Assembly (NCBI GenBank): GCA_005784505.1 | Contig: VCAZ01000107.1 | Span: 1,212,501-1,276,500 of the forward strand | Direction: 5' to 3' | Length of the DNA stretch: 64,000 nt | Source: Bagarius yarrelli | Taxonomy: Eukaryota > Chordata > Actinopteri > Siluriformes > Sisoridae | Shown here: piece by piece, positions 1 to 10,336 of the stretch | How the letters are laid out: the number at the start of each line of letters is the position of its first letter | Numbering within the stretch: position 1 is the first letter of the stretch | Translations under genes and position numbers: made by a program | The notes under the pieces: generated by a model | What the model was told of the DNA's origin: nothing | What the model saw: only the letters and a program-made list of their open reading frames with translations | The model's database searches: none

Positions 1-279
1 TGACGTTTAACTTTAACTGCTATACAATAATAATTACATCTTATGACCCACATTGGAGAAAATATAAAAAAAGAAAAAAAATCCCGTGAAACTGAGAGCA
101 CTTTTGTCTTAGCGCTGCACAGTGACGTTGGCTGGATCCTATAAGCTGCCATGTGAGTTTAGGTGTAAAAGCGGCCTGTATGTTATTGGAGGAAACTTCT
201 GGATTTTGGCGCTTCATCTGATAGACGGCAGCCTTTTGACTGACACTTCTTTTGCTTAACATTGGCCTCATTGTGGGGA
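1..279. other. AT-rich flank with one short minus-strand open frame
   Basis: There is no recognisable element here. A 76-codon minus-strand frame starts at about position 271, next to the CpG-rich patch to its right, and runs to 41. It has no recognised domain, and I found no good splice donor inside it. If the CpG patch is a bidirectional promoter, this could be the first exon of a divergent transcript, but nothing in the sequence demands that. Confidence 0.3.
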
Positions 280-445
280 CGCGGCTCCTCTTTCGCGATC
301 GAGTTGCGCAGCTGCCGTTAAGGCGAGATGAGCAGCTCGGCTAGCCGGTCAGACTCGGGTTCTTTGGGATCTCGGCGAGCCACCGGAGCTTCGAGCTTTT
401 ATCGAGCTTTGCAGATCTTTATCCCTCTTCCCCTGAAGAGTTGAA
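280..445. promoter_or_regulatory. CpG-rich, promoter-like patch
   Basis: In otherwise CpG-poor DNA this short stretch carries many CpGs (gacgcgg, tttcgcgatcg, gttgcgcag, aggcgag, ctcggcgag, tcgagc). Such CpG clusters often mark vertebrate promoters or first exons. There is no clear TATA box. It lies about 4.1 kb upstream of the plus-strand exon candidate at 4542-4695 and could supply that transcript's first exon. It could equally be a small unmethylated enhancer. Methylation or CAGE data would settle this. Confidence 0.4.
328..444 (+). CDS. Short open frame in CpG patch (uORF or first coding exon?)
   Basis: An ATG at 328 opens a 38-codon frame starting MSSSASRSDSGSLGSRR and ending ALQIFIPLPLKS at TGA 442-444. 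The N-terminal half is rich in serine and arginine, like many disordered protein starts; the second half is hydrophobic and may be chance. There is no strong GT donor within the frame. It could be an upstream ORF in a 5' leader, or the start of a coding exon whose true end I cannot see. Its only support is position in a CpG-rich patch. I do not recognise the product. Confidence 0.15.
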   Translation: MSSSASRSDSGSLGSRRATGASSFYRALQIFIPLPLKS

Positions 446-2343
446 CTCTAACCCGACTACTACACGGGCTGAAAGCAAAGCCGTCACGATAAGAATAAAC
501 GTTGCGACGTTGCGTCTTTAGGGTAGGAGTCTATAGGATGGACTGTTTGTTGGGTCCCAATCTACATACAGACGTTATAATGAGCCCATACCTCGCCAAT
601 GCTGTTCTAGAGCAGTGAATGGTGATTTACACTTCTTACCATGTGAAAAACTTACAAAGTTTATATGTTGGCATCACAACCTCACTTCTGTGGACTTTCT
701 AATGACTGAAGATGAAAATCTACATCTTAAAAGATCACCGAATAATTCATGCTCGTACCACTGTGTATTGTTAAAAATGGTTTATTTTGCAAAAGCAATT
801 TGTTGCATGTAGATAAAACATTAAAAGAAAATTAAGTCATAACCCAAGTGACCAAGTCTCGAACATAGATTAACAAAAAAAAAAAAGACTGAAATTAGAT
901 TCATAATTTACACTTGGGAAATAACTGACAAGGATTTATAAACTATTTTCATTTATTTAAAACTGTTAAACAAACATCACCTGATGAATAAAATGTCAAA
1001 TTATGTTAGGAATAATTTATGTTTCTATTAAACAGTGACAGGTAAAAATTAAACAGATAATGGATTTAAAATTAGAATGATAACATTCATGAAATTATAG
1101 ATAAAATATAGATTTTGATTCAAGGTTGAACGTCTTTTTTTTTTTATAGTGAATTGATGGCTTTATGAAATGTTTCAGGAAAAGGAAAAACAAATAAAAG
1201 TAAATAAAGAAAATGTGTCTTGTTGATTTCAAGGCAGAAATATTCCAAAGCGCCAAAGCTTTTAATTTTCAGTCCTGCTGCAACTCACAGCCATTAGCAA
1301 TTTCATACTAGACTAAGAATGATGTAGTCCAAACTCTAAAAGCATTAAAAAATGTTAAAATGTTGATAGATGATGATAGTGCATTTCTCTATAGATTCCC
1401 CGCACGACTCTTTCATTTTGGTTAAACGTTGGTTAATTTGGTGGAATTTGTTGAATGGGTTAATTGTGCTTGGAAATATTCAAAGATCCTCTTTAAAGGT
1501 AAACGTTTTGTTAAAGCAGGGTGACATGCTGTCATGTCTGAGCGACAGCTTAAACCTCGACTAATACCACATTGTTCTGTTTGTCTTTTGTTTATGCTAC
1601 GAAAGTGACATCATGTGCTTTAGCAGAAGCAGTGGGTGTCAGTGTGATGATGGGAGACTTACCAGGCACGCATGAACACCACCACACCCCATTTTAAAAA
1701 GGCAAATTAGATTTTATGATTTAAAACCCGTTACCTTATTTTTAAGGTCAGATATTCCAAAAAGTATCTTTAACTTATTTCAGATAGGAGTACTTCTACA
1801 GGTTTGATTTTGGTCATGGATGTGAGTGATGGCGCACTGGCAGGTGATGAGAACACAACTGACATCTTATGTATACATTCGGAAGCAAATATATACACAC
1901 AGGTTTCTTCTGTGTAGTGCGAATGTTCAGGGTTTAAAGTGTAAAGAATGAAACTTTCTTATGCACGCCAGCAAACTGGGTAAAACTGCAGATAAAACAG
2001 AGCTGTTTAGGGATAAAGTAGGCTAAATAACCTGCAAGTTCACCTGTCTGTGTGTGTGGGTGTGTGTTGGGGGCAGTTAGAGGTATTGTGCAGTGTCACC
2101 TGACAGCCTCAATATGGCTATTGAAAGCGTACGGGGGAGGCACAAGTAGTATATATTGCTCTGATAGCTGTGTAACGCAACACACTACTCTGATGTATCC
2201 ACGCAGCCCCAAAATCTAAGGCATTGAACAGATTAGAAAGAGGGGCCTACTGTAGGGCTAACCGTTAAAAGCATTAGAAGCAAAACTATTTAACCGAGAG
2301 TGACCCAAGGGGTCAGGAAGGTCTGATGATATTCCAGAATTTT
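446..2343. other. AT-rich DNA; possible 3'UTR of the minus-strand exon at 2344
   Basis: No repeat family or coding frame is recognisable. If the minus-strand exon at 2344-2564 is real, its 3' untranslated region would run leftwards through here. The nearest minus-strand AATAAA (plus-strand tttatt) is at about 952-957, with another at 781-786, giving a 3'UTR of about 1.4-1.6 kb. A short TG-rich run lies near 2045-2075. Confidence 0.3.
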
Positions 2344-2564
2344 CTATAAATCCTCATGTTTGTCACTTTTTTCTGTAGTTACTGTGGTAGAGATATCTTC
2401 CCCCTCCTCCCCCTTTTCCTTCTGCTCCCCTTTCAGCTCTTCAGTCTCCTCTTCTTTCTGCTCCTCCACTCTGTCCGCTTTCATTTGTGCCTGGAGATGT
2501 TCTTTGAAGAACTGGAAGATGGAATTGAAGCTACTCCATGAGGTCAGCTCATGCTTCTCAGTGC
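2344..2564 (-). CDS. Candidate terminal coding exon, product not recognised
   Basis: On the minus strand an acceptor-like ttcatag precedes 72 codons and a TAG stop at 2344-2346. The frame reads TEKHELTSWSSFNSIFQFFK, then HLQAQMKADRVEE, then an acidic/lysine tail (QKEEETEELKGEQKEKGEEG) and ends TEKSDKHEDL. It looks like a conserved amphipathic or aromatic segment followed by a charged, probably disordered C-terminus. The exon would start with two bases of a split codon (GC). The upstream polypyrimidine tract is only moderate. The charged tail comes from a GA-rich strand, so part of the openness may be compositional. No family is recognised. Its phase fits the exon candidate at 42592-42676, but an intron of about 40 kb, or further exons between, would be needed. 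Confidence 0.4.
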
Positions 2565-3086
2565 CTATGAACATACATACACACGTGGGATAATATAAAC
2601 AGATTTTCTTAGAAGTCTCAGTCTACTTAATATAGTCACATCAACTAATACACTCATTTACCATTTATACAATTTCTCAAACCCTTTAAATGCAATTATC
2701 CGACCTGATTTAAGAAAATTGCAGCTTTTTAGAGTTATTATTGTTGTTGCAATGATAAAAATGAATCTGCTCATGCATGATTTATTCAAATTCTCTGAAG
2801 CCACTGGTGACTTTCCCGAAATGCTCATGTGCTGCACAGACCTGTGTCAGGTGTACATAACCTGCCAGACACACAACCTTCCAAGCAACCATTCATACAA
2901 ATTTTGTTTGGTTGGTTTTTTTTTTGTTTTGGCTAAACATCATGTTTTTGGTGCATGTAATCTGGTTTATCAGATGAGTAATAGGTTGATCAGGATTATT
3001 TTCTTTTACAAATTTACAAATGCTTACCACATCATTATAACTTACCACACGCTTCAAGAAGAAAAGGTTTGATCATTTAAATATTT
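2565..3086. other. AT-rich noncoding stretch
   Basis: A 117-codon open frame (2719-3072, plus) is low-information and hydrophobic, and matches nothing I know. There is no repeat, RNA gene or convincing splice structure. Confidence 0.35.
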
Positions 3087-3276
3087 GGGGAAAATGGTAG
3101 CCCAGTGGTTTAGGTGTTGGACTGCTAATTGGATAACCAGGGATCGATTCCCAGCACCACCAAGTTACCCCCGCTGGGCCCCTGAGCAAGGCCCTTTAAC
3201 CCACACTTGTCGATTTATACATAAAAGAGATAGATGTATGTTGCCCTGGATAAGAGCGTCTGCCAAATGCCGTAAC
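3087..3276 (+). mobile_element. tRNA-derived SINE with L2-like tail
   Basis: The head carries polymerase III boxes: A-box-like tggtagcccagtggttt and B-box-like ggatcgattcccagc. The middle reads 'accaccaagtta...gggcccctgagcaaggccc' and the tail 'ggataagagcgtctgccaaatgcc', the 3' end typical of SINEs mobilised by L2/CR1-type LINEs. This is the common otophysan family seen repeatedly in this window. The copy is near full length but diverged. Confidence 0.85.
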
Positions 3277-4541
3277 ATCCCAGTTTTAAACAAACACACC
3301 AATTTATTAAATACATCATGAGTTTTATAGTAGTTCTTAAATTAAACATACAGCTCTTAAGGTGCAATTTGGGTGCTGGTGGTTTTCAAGCCATTAAATG
3401 ACTTTTTTTGGTGTAAATCTTTTTCAATATGCAGTTTGACTTTGACCCAAGCTTCTTCCCAGACATGTCAATCATTCATTTAAATAATCACACTCTGCAA
3501 CAGAACACTCCTATCGGAACTGCATATCATTATACCTGATTTCATGTTGTGTGTGTGTTTTTTTTAGTGATTTATCTGATTTTGGCCCAACAACTGGAAG
3601 AACTACACAAGAGCCTGTGCTGTATCGTGTTCTATATATTCCCTTTCTGGCTTTTTTCCACTTATTAAGATGTATGCGCAATGGGTAACAATGAAAGCAG
3701 TGACCACCGGCGGAGGAGGATTGAGTGACTTCTCTCTAGTGACTGAGGCACAGCTATCAACTCATCCACAGAGAGGCTCGGTTTCTGCCTTTCGTGGTAG
3801 GTTAAAGAATTCCCATGTTCAGGTCACTGGGCTCTAGAGGAGTGACATATATACCTCAAGACCTTAAGGTACCTCTACACTGTGAGAACCACCATGAAGG
3901 ACAGCAAGCTAAGCCCTTTAGGAGTCATGGTTTTCGGTCTACGGGTCAGTGTGTTGGTTGTAATTTCAGCAGTTGGATAATAATTATAATCATTCTCGTT
4001 CACATCATCTCATTGCTTAGTTCAAATTTTTGGAAATTGCAACAGCCACATTCTCTGCAAAAGAACCTAATGTAACGACAGGCTAGAAATATTTTTTGTC
4101 CAGTTGTTATTCTTTCCTCTGCATTACAACAGCATTTCCTCCCCGCAGGGATACGATTAAAAAGACCCTCTAAAGCCCATGCCAAAAGAGTTCTCAAATG
4201 GCCACGATACTGACCTCCATGTTTATTAGATTGACCTTTGTCTGGCCAGTATCGATAAAGATAGCTATGGCAAGATGGTGTGTGTAGCTTTTTTTTTTCT
4301 CCAAGCTTGGCGAGTGATCAGTGCCTCAGGTCAAGTTTACGAAACTGGCAATCAACGAGTCAATAACTCCTGCCCAAACAATCTCTTTACCTGTGTAGGT
4401 CCTGGCACAACACACCACTGGAGAGAAAGACATTGCTCTTCACTGCACTCACTAATAATTTATACGCAATTTAAAGCACACAGCCTCCAAATGTTCTTCC
4501 TTTCCTTACTTCTCTTTTTTCTCACTCTCTCTCCCCTTCAG
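3277..4541. other. Intronic or intergenic DNA upstream of exon candidate
   Basis: No repeat is recognisable. Around 3680-3800 a GC-richer stretch contains ggcggaggaggattgagtgac and may be regulatory. The last 40 bases (tctctttttt ctcactctct ctccccttcag) form a strong polypyrimidine tract and acceptor for the exon at 4542. Confidence 0.35.
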
Positions 4542-4695
4542 GAGTTATCAATGGCAAGGGCTTGCTTTCTGTTACCTTGAACCAGCGATGAACTCACAAG
4601 CAGTGAAAGCCTCTCACACTAATCCTGGCTATGGGGTCAGTAACAGTGTGTCTCCAAGCAGATATGCAAATGTTCCAGATCCCTTCAGCGACCCT
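4542..4695 (+). CDS. Candidate exon with start codon, strong splice sites
   Basis: A strong acceptor (ctctctctccccttcag) is followed by 154 bases and a near-consensus donor (ccct|gtaagt). The exon contains ATG at 4588 with a purine at -3, then 36 open codons: MNSQAVKASHTNPGYGVSNS, then VSPSRYANVPDPFSDP, ending in phase 0. Upstream of the ATG the same frame stays open to the acceptor, so the ATG may be the true start after 46 bases of 5'UTR, or an internal methionine. The peptide is rich in Ser, Pro and Asn and resembles the disordered N-terminus of a cytoplasmic, nuclear or membrane protein; the PDPFSDP motif resembles endocytic NPF/DPF-type peptides. I do not recognise the gene. No partner exon was found with confidence. 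Confidence 0.5.
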
Positions 4696-5430
4696 GTAAG
4701 TGCTCCGCCCTCTCAGATGACATCACCTCGTACAATGGCTTAAGAGCATGCTTCACTAATAGGCTTTTATTACACTAGCGTGCTATCTCTAAATTGCCAA
4801 GTTGTATCAAATGTAGGAAGCGTATGTGTGGATTACACTTGCTCATTTGGGCACTGAAAAGGCAAGGACAAAGACAACCAGGTGCAGTCAAGAGACAAAT
4901 TAAAATTAATACTATACTATTAAAAGATGCAGCCGTGGATTATCATGTTTCTATAAAAAGGCTGGCATCTGTCTCAGAGAAACAAAAGGTGACTGTCTCT
5001 CTGGAATTGTCCTGGAAATTTGTTTTTTACAAGTTCCTTAAGAAGCTTTTAAGTGATATAAAAGATAAGTTTCGAGCTTATAAGAATAAAACATATTAAA
5101 TACGATAAAGAAAGAAGAAAGAAATTATAAGAATATAAATCAGTAAAATATCTACGTGATCAGTAACTCAGGAAAATGAAGTCAAAATACTTCATTCATT
5201 TAGACTTTAGAAGACTAATGTATTAAAAATCGAAGGATTTCATTTAACTTTCAACGTTGTTCGTGTTCTTTTGTTAGTCAAAAGTTGTTTATTAATAAAT
5301 GAATTGAATGTATTGCATCTCTACTATTATATATAAAGTTATAATTTTGAATAGTTATTTATTTCATGAGCAAATCATGCAAATTGTTAAAAATAAAGAG
5401 ATCAAAAAGACGACAGACCAAAAACTGTGT
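4696..5430. other. AT-rich DNA after exon candidate
   Basis: This would be intron if the preceding exon is real. A 101-codon lysine-rich frame at 4794-5099 has no recognisable domain and is probably chance. No repeats are identified. Confidence 0.35.
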
Positions 5431-5592
5431 GGAAGTGGTAGCTTAGTGGTTAAGATGTTGTACCGATCCCCAGTACCACCAAGCTACCACCGTTGGGTCC
5501 CTGAGCAAAGCCCCTAACCCCCAATTACTCAGTTGTATTAATAAAATAAAAAAAGCTCAGTATAGGAACATCTGCCAAATGCAGTAAATGTG
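5431..5592 (+). mobile_element. tRNA-derived SINE, internally deleted
   Basis: The head 'ggaagtggtagcttagtggttaag' is followed directly by 'gatccccagtaccaccaag', so about 25 bases of the tRNA-like region are missing. The middle (ccgttgggtccctgagcaaag) and the tail (catctgccaaatgcagtaaatg) match the same family as the copy at 3087-3276. Confidence 0.8.
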
Positions 5593-5679
5593 AATATATT
5601 TCTATAGTATAGTATATAATAACACTACCAGAAAATACCACACAATAAGGACAATTTTAACTAAAGGTAAACTAACAGT

Positions 5680-6800
5680 CAGAAAAATATAAAAATGTGT
5701 TGACTGTAATTAGTCTTTCTCTGAAGCAGGCCATTTAAACCGGTCTCCTAATTGATTACACACGACTTTCATATGATTTTCAGAAGTGCTGCCTCTCATT
5801 AGGGAGCATTTTGATATGCCATAATTACCATTTAAATAATTACCATTGTTGCAACCTGATAATTCCAATTATATTGTATTTGTAATTAAAAAAAACAAAA
5901 CAATAAAAGATAAACAACGATATTGTGTTCTGGATTTTATATTGTGTTCTGATCTTGTCTTTAACACTGTCTCAAATGTACAGACATCTTAATACATACA
6001 TTTTTTTTTTTTATCTACCACATTGTGAATGAGCTCCAAACGATGAACAGTGTCCCATTAGGCGCTAGACTGGATCAAGCAACACCAGTCACATGAGGAC
6101 AACGACACCACATCGTACTTTCTGTCAGTGTCACTGTTAGCGTCCGAGTTGTATTTCTGACAGCAGTGCTCTGTGAATCCTGGCAGTTTGACGTTTTCAA
6201 TGTTGCGTGTCTTGGACAGGGAAAAAGGGGATCTGAGTACATTTGTCATGAGAACTAATGAGGTGAGAACAGGTGCTACTGATATCGTGCATCGCGTTAT
6301 CACACACGTGCAACTTGCCAATAAAGAACATTACGTAACGAATCATAGGACGACAAATTAGATATACATTTATTTTATTAAACACAATAAACCGTCCTGT
6401 GCTGTTTCTCTTCTCACCGCCAGGTGCATTATTTGGATTTTGTGCAATTAATGTATAAAAACTTCAGACAATCACAGATACAAACAGAGGCAGAAATTAT
6501 TACACCAGAAAAACGAGCAAGTTTCATTTTCAACTTAAATTGAGAAGACTCCAGCAGTGTGTGTGTGTGTGTGTGTGAGCCTGAGGGTCCAACAAATTGA
6601 CCCTAATGTTCCAGCAGTGTGTGTTCTTTAGCTCCTGCTTGTATGCCCCCCCCCTCCCCAGGTTCCATATGTGTGTCTCTGAGGTTCTTGCAGCATATGT
6701 CCATGTTTTTTTTTTCCCCGAGTATGTGTCCCTGATTTTCCAGGGGACGGTGTTCCTGGCACAGTGTCAAACTATTTTGTTCGTCGTCCTTCAGTCTTGA
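5680..6800. repeat. Left copy of an old tandem duplication (duplicon A)
   Basis: This block matches 6990-8790 in the same order and orientation. Shared islands include ctctcattaggg-gcattttgatat (A about 5794, B about 7134), tgtcagtgtc-ctgttag-gtccgag (A about 6124, B about 7414), atacatttatt-t-ttaa (A about 6363, B about 7611) and gtgcaatt-aatgtat (A about 6440, B about 7767). Offsets vary between about 1290 and 1340, so both copies have gained and lost bases. The shared islands are TAAT-rich and resemble conserved noncoding sequence. The copy ends in a short stretch of the same minisatellite as B. Confidence 0.75.
6552..6800. repeat. TG array and degenerate minisatellite remnant in duplicon A
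   Basis: A (TG)n array of about 20 bases (6558-6577) is followed by degenerate units such as 'ggttccatatgtgtgtctctga', 'ggttcttgcagcatatgtcc' and 'gtatgtgtccctgattttcc', the same motif family as the 24-bp repeat at 8040-8790. The 67-codon frame here is a by-product. Confidence 0.6.
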
Positions 6801-6989
6801 CTTTGTTACAATAACAACAGCAACAAATTTTCCAGCGCGGTAAATGCAGTGCAGGTAGTGTCTTTGGGTAAAAGCAGTTGCTGGATCTGGAGGGGATTAA
6901 TATCCTTTAAATACAAACACAATATCAACCCTAATTAAATACCGATAATCCTGAGTGAAGTAAAGCGCTAACTCCCTATAAGGTGCATC

Positions 6990-8790
6990 AATAGTAAGAG
7001 ACCTCTCACGCCAGACAAAACATCTAAATGTGCTGACGGTAATCAGCCTCCATCTGTAGCATGCCATTCAAACCTGTCTCTTAATTGATTAAACATGACT
7101 GGCACACTTCATTTAATTTTTAAAACTGATGGCTCTCATTAGGGGGCATTTTGATATTCCATAATTACTCTGCTGTTTACCAATTATGGAAACAACCAGA
7201 CCTGAGCAGAGTTAGGAAATCCAGCACTATTAACATTCAAAATCGGACCAAAGTTAGCTTAAAACGGTCTTAGCTACAGCAATAACTCGACAATAATACA
7301 TTGTAGATAAGCAGACAATGTTGAGACATTCCCCCACAAGAAGTTGGATCAAGCAGCTCCAGTCATATGCTGCCCTCAGGGAACACGGGGACAAAGACTA
7401 CACATCAAACTTGCTGTCAGTGTCCCTGTTAGTGTCCGAGTTGAAGGCCTGACAGTAGGACTCTGTGAAGGCCTGACAGGTTGCTCGATGGAATGACTTG
7501 CACATGAGAAGGAGAATCGAAAAGTACTTGTGCAGAGGACAAGTAAGGTGTGAACGGTCCAAATTACTTTATCCTGATGTAAAGCTACAAATGACAGGAT
7601 AATTAATCAGATACATTTATTCTGTTAACCACCCTCTAACCGCGTCTCCCTAAAAACACACACAAACACACACACAAACCCTCCACCTAAGTTGCTTCTC
7701 ACTTTATTGCAAATGCCTAGAGCACTTATTACAATTATTACTGTTGTGACAAAAGCCTGTCTCGTTTGTATTCAGTGCAATTCAATTAATGTATGAAAAA
7801 ACATACAGACCGTCACAAACACAGAGCAGGAAATGCATCTACAACCAAAATACCAGGTTTGGCTATGAGAGGAAGAATGTGTGCTGATGTTTCCCCACTC
7901 TCTGCCTCTTTTAATTAATTTAATTAGTATTGTTCTTGGAGCAAACAGAGGCACAACTCATTACACAACCATAACTCAGAAAGATAAATAAATGTTGAAT
8001 GTTTTAACTATTTTACTGAAAACGTTTCTTCCTCCCATTGTGGATCTAGAGTAATTAAGTATACTGCACAGGATGTATTCCTAAAGGAATAACAGTGTGT
8101 CCCTGAGGTTCCAGCAGGGTGTTTATGAAAAATTCCAGCAATATGTCCCTGGGATGCCAGCAGTGTGTATCCTTGACTGTGGAACCATCTGATTTTAGGT
8201 TCCATGTGTGTCCTTGAGTGTCCCTCAGCATGAGTCCCTGAGGTTCCAGCTGTATGAACATTTATGAGGTTTCAGCATTGTGTGTCCCTGAGGTTTTAGC
8301 AGTGTGCGTCCCTAAGGTTCCAGCGATGTGAGTTACTGATATTCTAGCATTGTGTGTCCCTAAGGTTCCAGCAGTGTGTGTTTCTGATATTCTAGCATTG
8401 TGTGTCCCTAAGGTTCCAACAGTGTGTGTTCCTAAGGGTCCAGCATTGTGTATCCCTAATGTTTCAGCAGTGTGTTTCTGAGGTTCCAGCAGCATGTGTT
8501 TCTGAGGTTCCAGCAGTATATGTTTCTGAGGTTCTAGCAGTATGTGTTTCTTAGGTTCCAGCAATGTGTGTCCCTGAGGTTCCAGCAATGTGTGTCCCTG
8601 AGGTTCCAGCAGTCTGTGTTTCTGAGGTTTTAAATGTCGTATGACTGAGATTTTAGTGTGTTCTTTTAGTGGGTTTTGTGGTTGTGAGGTTCTGAAAGGG
8701 TGTGTCCTTAGTTACAGCAGTGTTTTTACAAGGTTCCCAGAGCATGTGTCACTAACATTCCACCAGGTTTGTCCCTGAGGGTATATCACT
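6990..8790. repeat. Right copy of the tandem duplication (duplicon B)
   Basis: This is the counterpart of 5680-6800. Core islands at 7030-7200, 7344-7480 and 7605-7830 align with A, while the spacers differ. The minisatellite at its right end is much larger than in A. The block between the copies (6800-6990) is unique AT-rich sequence. Confidence 0.75.
8040..8790. repeat. 24-bp minisatellite
   Basis: Tandem units of the form 'ggttccagcagtgtgtgtttctga' or '...tgtgtccctgaggttc' are 24 bases long and are clearest between 8262 and 8620. They decay towards both edges. Because 24 is a multiple of three, the minus strand reads as an eight-residue repeat (LLEPQKHI-like) for 108 codons; this is a periodicity effect, not a gene. 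Confidence 0.85.
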
Positions 8791-8992
8791 AAATTGTCTA
8801 TTTTGTGTCTGTTCATTGCACGTGGTTTAATTTGACTGTAAATATAGAGCTGGAATAAATCCTTTAGAATGTTACACATATAAAATCACCAGAATGTAAA
8901 CTTATGAACGCACAGACACCGCTCTTACTGTCAATGGCTGTAGTTAAAATGTGTTAGGAGGCTATAATGCTGTCTTAATCAGAGGGTAAAGG

Positions 8993-9792
8993 CAGTGGTG
9001 GACAGTACATTGGGTAGCTGGTCCTTCAGTGTGAATTTACTGATTCATCTCCTAATACCACCACTATCTTACAATTATAGAAACCATCAATATCAAACAA
9101 ACACACAATATAACACGGCGTGGAATTACAGACAGAGAGACATTTCACATATTGAGGATGAAAACCATTATTAAAGCAAGAAACCCGTTAACACACAACT
9201 CCAAACCTCTACACTACAACCACAACTGTACCACCTACAACAATCTGGAACGGTTCAGAATCAATATTTATCTTAATAAAAATTCTAATTTAACCTGTAC
9301 AGATATATTTTGCTAGTCTGTGTAAGGCTGTAAGAATTTTCTATGATCAACCAATTAAATGATGACTGTTTGATGATGATCAAATGATCATTGTTTGCCA
9401 GCTAGCAGACCTCGGGAGGCTGGTTTAAAAATCTGATTGGTTAAGGAAACAGTCTTTAATAATATTAACCAATTAGCAATCTAACCGTGCTAATATAGTG
9501 TAAGTTCCACGGGCAGCGCTACTGATTCTAAACGCTTTTGCAAAGTAGATTAACATGGCAGCACATAGATGCTGAAATCTGATTGGACGAAAAAAATCTA
9601 ACATCCACATACACGTACTGGAAGCAGTGCAGCAAGAGAAACACTACGAAATGAAGAGAATAAACTGTTGGAATAAATTAATATAATTTAATGGAACAAA
9701 TATTAGAATTTAGGTTGTAAATGTGGGTCAGTGATTCTGATAGTGTTTAGAACAGCAGAGAAGGACATACTGACCCCGACTGCACACCACTG
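8993..9792. mobile_element. Non-autonomous hAT-type element, 8-bp TSD
   Basis: The element begins cagtggtggacagta and ends ctgcacaccactg, which are inverted terminal repeats of the CAGTGGTG type known from hAT transposons. It is flanked by the perfect 8-bp direct repeat ggtaaagg (8985-8992 and 9793-9800), the target-site duplication length of hAT elements. It is 800 bases long and has no transposase frame, so it must have moved with a transposase supplied in trans. A second copy in the same orientation lies at 47126-48026. Confidence 0.88.
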
Positions 9793-9800
9793 GGTAAAGG

Positions 9801-10293
9801 ATGGGCTAAACAACAGCTACACGTTAATTAGCATTAAGATTTAGAAGGTGAAGGTCATTTCATTTTATATTAACATTAGAGATGATCTGTACAAATTCCA
9901 TCTTATTTTCCAGTACCTCAGTTACACAGCTACATGATGACACAGTAGGGGAAAAAAGAGCAGCATCCCTGACAATTCTGCAGAATTACAGAACATTTCA
10001 AGGCTAATTTGAGCACTAATTTGTTGGCAAGTCAAACAGCCTCAGCCCACGTTAGCATGATTAAGTTAGCCTTGTTCAAATGACTGCATATCTCATAGAT
10101 AAGCTGGAAGAAAAGCAAATGAAAGTGACGGGGAGGCCCAGAGAGCAAACAGCTCCTAAGCTCCTGTGGCTAATCATCATTGTGCTAGCATATTTATGAA
10201 ACAGATGAGGCAGACTCAATACTAGACCTAGCTGTTTTCCTGATGTTTAAGATGGTAGTCCAATGAGAGAGATATTTTTTAGTGCCTGACACT

Positions 10294-10295
<2 letters not shown>
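9801..10295. other. Candidate conserved noncoding block
   Basis: From about 9990 to 10230 the sequence is free of repeats and rich in homeodomain-like cores (ctaatttg, cactaatttg, tggctaatcatc, gattaagttagc) and POU/E-box-like words. This resembles vertebrate conserved noncoding elements. Conservation is inferred, not shown. Confidence 0.35.

Positions 10296-10332
<37 letters not shown>
10296..10332. repeat. (CA)n microsatellite
   Basis: A nearly perfect CA dinucleotide array of about 37 bases. Confidence 0.95.

Positions 10333-10336
<4 letters not shown>

Noticed and set aside
8262..8588. 108-codon octapeptide-repeat protein
   Set aside because: Arises from a 24-bp minisatellite whose unit length is a multiple of three; the array is degenerate and has no exon context.
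8262..8620. CRISPR-like array
   Set aside because: The units are contiguous, diverged tandem repeats without spacers, in a vertebrate genome.
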